A DNA stretch of 6,394 nt. Origin: Candidatus Latescibacteria bacterium 4484_107. Lineage in GTDB: Bacteria; Latescibacterota; 4484-107. The notes beneath the pieces are model-generated. The model was not told the origin of the DNA. It was given only the letters and a program-made list of their open reading frames with translations, and did no database searches. Shown here in pieces: positions 4,793 through 6,394 of this stretch. The DNA lies in assembly GCA_002059205.1 (NCBI GenBank), contig MVCQ01000081.1:1-6394 (forward strand), written 5' to 3'. The translations under genes and the position numbers were made by a program. How positions within the stretch are numbered: position 1 is the first letter of the stretch; the number at the start of each line of letters is the position of its first letter.

Positions 4793-6178
4793 CTACGGAG
4801 CCAGCGTAACCACCAGCTTCAGCCCTTTCCCGTCGGGCAACGTGACGCTCCGCTCCTCGGCATCGAAGTCCGTCCAGGGTTTCCCATTGATCCGCACGTT
4901 GGAAATCCGCACGGAAGCATCGTCCACCGGGGAGACGAAATGCTTTCCCGGACCGTTCAGTTTGAAATGGAGCGCGACCGGACGCCGGTTCACATACAGA
5001 TTGAGATAGAGGTAGTTGAGGAATCCGTGCTCGATCTCGTGATACGACGTCTGCCACGGCGCGGCTTTCTGGCCGTCCCCGACAAGCGAACCGTCTGGAG
5101 TGACGCCGATAAACACGCCGCCGTATTCGTGATCCACAAAGTAGCGGTCGTAGAAAATCTCGGTCTTTCGGAAGCGCTCCAGGTAGTGCTCCTCCTGCGT
5201 GAGATGATAGAGATGAAGCTGCATGAAAGAGCCGTAAATCTGGATCCACCACCATACCTGAACAGGCAGCGGACGATGCGGAGGCGTCTTCTCCACGAGC
5301 TCATACCATCCTCCCCCCTCCGCATCCCATCCATACCGGCAGAGAATATCCCCCAAGTCCTTCCCGGCCTTGAGATAACTGTCCTTCCCGCTCAGATGGT
5401 AGAGGCGCAGAAAAAAGAGCGCGGCGGTGGAACTGGCCCCGAGATAGAGCGTTTCCTTTCCTGCCTCGATATAGGGCGTATAGTTCCACTCCCGATCAAA
5501 TGAGGTGGGATAGCCCAACATCCAGCCCTCTTGGGGATCCATCATGTGCTCGATGCTGAGATCGGCGAGATGTTCCGAAAATTTCAGCACTTCAGGATCC
5601 CGGCTCGCCAGGATGAGATTGGGCATCAGCGACCCCTGACCGTAGTGGGAATGCTTGGCTTTGGTGAAACTCCGGACGCTCAAATCCCGGTTCAGTGTCA
5701 TAAAATACCCATCGTGCTCCTCGTCGTGGGCCTTCGTTTTGAGAATCTCCACGGACTGGAGGACATGCGACAGCGCCTTTTTATCCCCGGTTGCGAGAAC
5801 ATACTGCGTCGGTCCTACGTTGGAATAGAGTTGCGAGGACGCGCCTTTGACCGTGTCCTTCGGCTCCCCGGTCTGACTGATACTTCCGAACCATCCCCCG
5901 TATTCCTTGTCCCAGCCATATTCCAGCAGATAGTCCACCGCCTTCCGGGCCACCTCGAGGTATTTATCTTCCCCGGAGAGCAGATAGGCCGTGGAAAAAC
6001 TAAAAATCTGGCGACTGATCATCGGCGGCAGCTTATCCCAGGGCGGCCTGGGCTGCCAATCGCGGGATAGATTCGTGTAGAACGCGCCGTGCTCCTCGTC
6101 CCGCACGTGCTCGAACCAGTACGGCATCAGGTCGTCCAGGACTTGATCGCGCCAATACTCGCCGTCCATAAACTTCAT
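4793..6178 (-). CDS. AGE2: paralogous N-acylglucosamine 2-epimerase superfamily protein, catalytic His replaced
   Basis: This 461-aa protein starts at ATG 6178, chosen because AAGGA sits 7 bases upstream and M-K-F-M-D-G-E-Y-W aligns with the start of AGE1; in-frame ATG 6205 and GTG 6262 are weaker options. It has the same (alpha/alpha)6-barrel landmarks: S55-R56-Q57, Y93-G-G-W96, L162-N-R-D165, H176/H178, W309-W310-W311-x-Q313 and Y379-H380. The G-H-x-x-E position reads Y245-L246-G-A-S249, so the first catalytic His is missing here too, replaced by a different residue than in AGE1. A beta-rich C-terminal extension spans about residues 397-461. By eye the last 190 residues are roughly 80% identical to AGE1, while residues ~130-265 are far more divergent, which suggests different substrates. 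No signal peptide is seen. The gene leads a probable two-gene unit with the URO-D gene. The fold is firm, the reaction unassigned. Confidence 0.88.
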   Translation of the reverse strand: MKFMDGEYWRDQVLDDLMPYWFEHVRDEEHGAFYTNLSRDWQPRPPWDKLPPMISRQIFSFSTAYLLSGEDKYLEVARKAVDYLLEYGWDKEYGGWFGSISQTGEPKDTVKGASSQLYSNVGPTQYVLATGDKKALSHVLQSVEILKTKAHDEEHDGYFMTLNRDLSVRSFTKAKHSHYGQGSLMPNLILASRDPEVLKFSEHLADLSIEHMMDPQEGWMLGYPTSFDREWNYTPYIEAGKETLYLGASSTAALFFLRLYHLSGKDSYLKAGKDLGDILCRYGWDAEGGGWYELVEKTPPHRPLPVQVWWWIQIYGSFMQLHLYHLTQEEHYLERFRKTEIFYDRYFVDHEYGGVFIGVTPDGSLVGDGQKAAPWQTSYHEIEHGFLNYLYLNLYVNRRPVALHFKLNGPGKHFVSPVDDASVRISNVRINGKPWTDFDAEERSVTLPDGKGLKLVVTLAP

Positions 6179-6394
6179 TCCCGCTTCCTTTTCCTTTTGT
6201 TCCATCACCGCATTTCCTTTCTTAGCAAAAAAAAGACATCTCCCGGGCTCCTCGCGATCCACGCACTCAAAAGCAGAAGAAGTCCACGGGTTGCACCCGG
6301 AATCCGCTCAACCACTTCGCTCTTGTCTGCATTTTTAGTGTCTCCTTTGCCTCGTTGCGAATTACGAATGCCTCCGCCACTCACCACTCGGCCG
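6179..6394 (-). other. Upstream region of AGE2 running to the window edge
   Basis: These 216 bases hold the AGE2 ribosome site (AAGGA, 6190-6186), an 8-base A/T run at 6227-6234 and a possible small ORF at 6332-6267. In the frame entering at base 6394 a stop (TAA, 6364-6362) appears after ten codons, so the 3' end of another gene could lie there. No convincing promoter is visible. Confidence 0.4.
6267..6332 (-). CDS. Possible 21-codon ORF upstream of AGE2
   Basis: ATG at 6332 is preceded by AAAGGAGA with about 8 bases between, a stronger ribosome site than chance usually gives. The frame runs 21 codons to TGA at 6269-6267, 88 bases before AGE2. The peptide has an amphipathic start (M-Q-T-R-A-K-W-L) and an aromatic end (D-F-F-C-F). 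It could be a leader peptide, a decayed gene start, or not coding at all. No attenuator stem is seen after it. Confidence 0.2.
   Translation of the reverse strand: MQTRAKWLSGFRVQPVDFFCF

Noticed and set aside
4775..6070. Two plus-strand open frames opposite AGE2 (4775-5503 and 5531-6070)
   Set aside because: Antisense shadows. They resemble the plus-strand shadow of AGE1 only because the sense genes are paralogs.
6227..6245. Terminator at the T8 run upstream of AGE2
   Set aside because: The preceding cccggg is a bare palindrome with no loop and no stable stem abuts the T-run.
6179..6262. Extended starts for AGE2 (GTG 6262 or ATG 6205)
   Set aside because: The added residues are low-complexity Lys/Glu or unlike the paralog. 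ATG 6178 has an AAGGA site at good spacing and matches the AGE1 start.

Overview
The window looks like accessory chromosome of an uncultured bacterium. Codon use is bacterial, GC is moderate, Shine-Dalgarno sites precede every gene, and the gene-free stretches hold REP-like palindromic repeats. Nothing here fixes the phylum. The gene content (AGE-type sugar enzymes, a uroporphyrinogen-decarboxylase-fold methyltransferase, a GT-C-like membrane protein) fits a carbohydrate-oriented lineage known mostly from metagenomes, but that is inference. All five convincing genes lie on the minus strand, so the reading order runs from high to low coordinates.

Layout in transcription order: (i) 6394-6179, an upstream leader or edge region with a possible 21-codon ORF. 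(ii) 6178-4793, a 461-aa N-acylglucosamine 2-epimerase (AGE)-like (alpha/alpha)6-barrel protein. (iii) 4720-3686, a 344-aa URO-D/MtaA-type protein with the His-x-Cys...Cys zinc ligands of cobamide-dependent methyltransferases. (iv) 3552-3515, a strong intrinsic terminator. (v) 3418-2030, a second AGE-like protein of 462 aa, clearly paralogous to the first. (vi) 2029-1362, a 668-base gene-free stretch with a candidate promoter and two families of palindromic repeat. (vii) 1361-828, a 177-aa single-pass membrane protein. (viii) 744-1, the N-terminal 248 residues of a polytopic GT-C-like membrane protein cut by the window edge.

The two AGE-like genes enclose the methyltransferase gene, giving an AGE2 - URO-D - terminator - AGE1 cassette. 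The first two are 72 bases apart and probably cotranscribed. AGE1 sits past the terminator and is either a separate unit or reached by read-through. Both paralogs keep the fold signatures, the N-terminal Arg, the paired Trp and the C-terminal catalytic-type Tyr-His. By eye, both lack the first catalytic His (canonical G-H-x-x-E) and carry Met or Leu there, so ordinary 2-epimerase activity should not be assumed. Both also carry the same C-terminal beta-rich extension of about 65 residues.

The membrane pair at 1361-1 is a separate theme: a small anchored protein with an extracytoplasmic YYLYPR-type domain, followed by a multi-pass GT-C-like protein. It probably acts in surface glycan or lipid-linked sugar transfer. 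The repeat-rich stretch between the two gene groups marks a likely boundary between unrelated transcription units.
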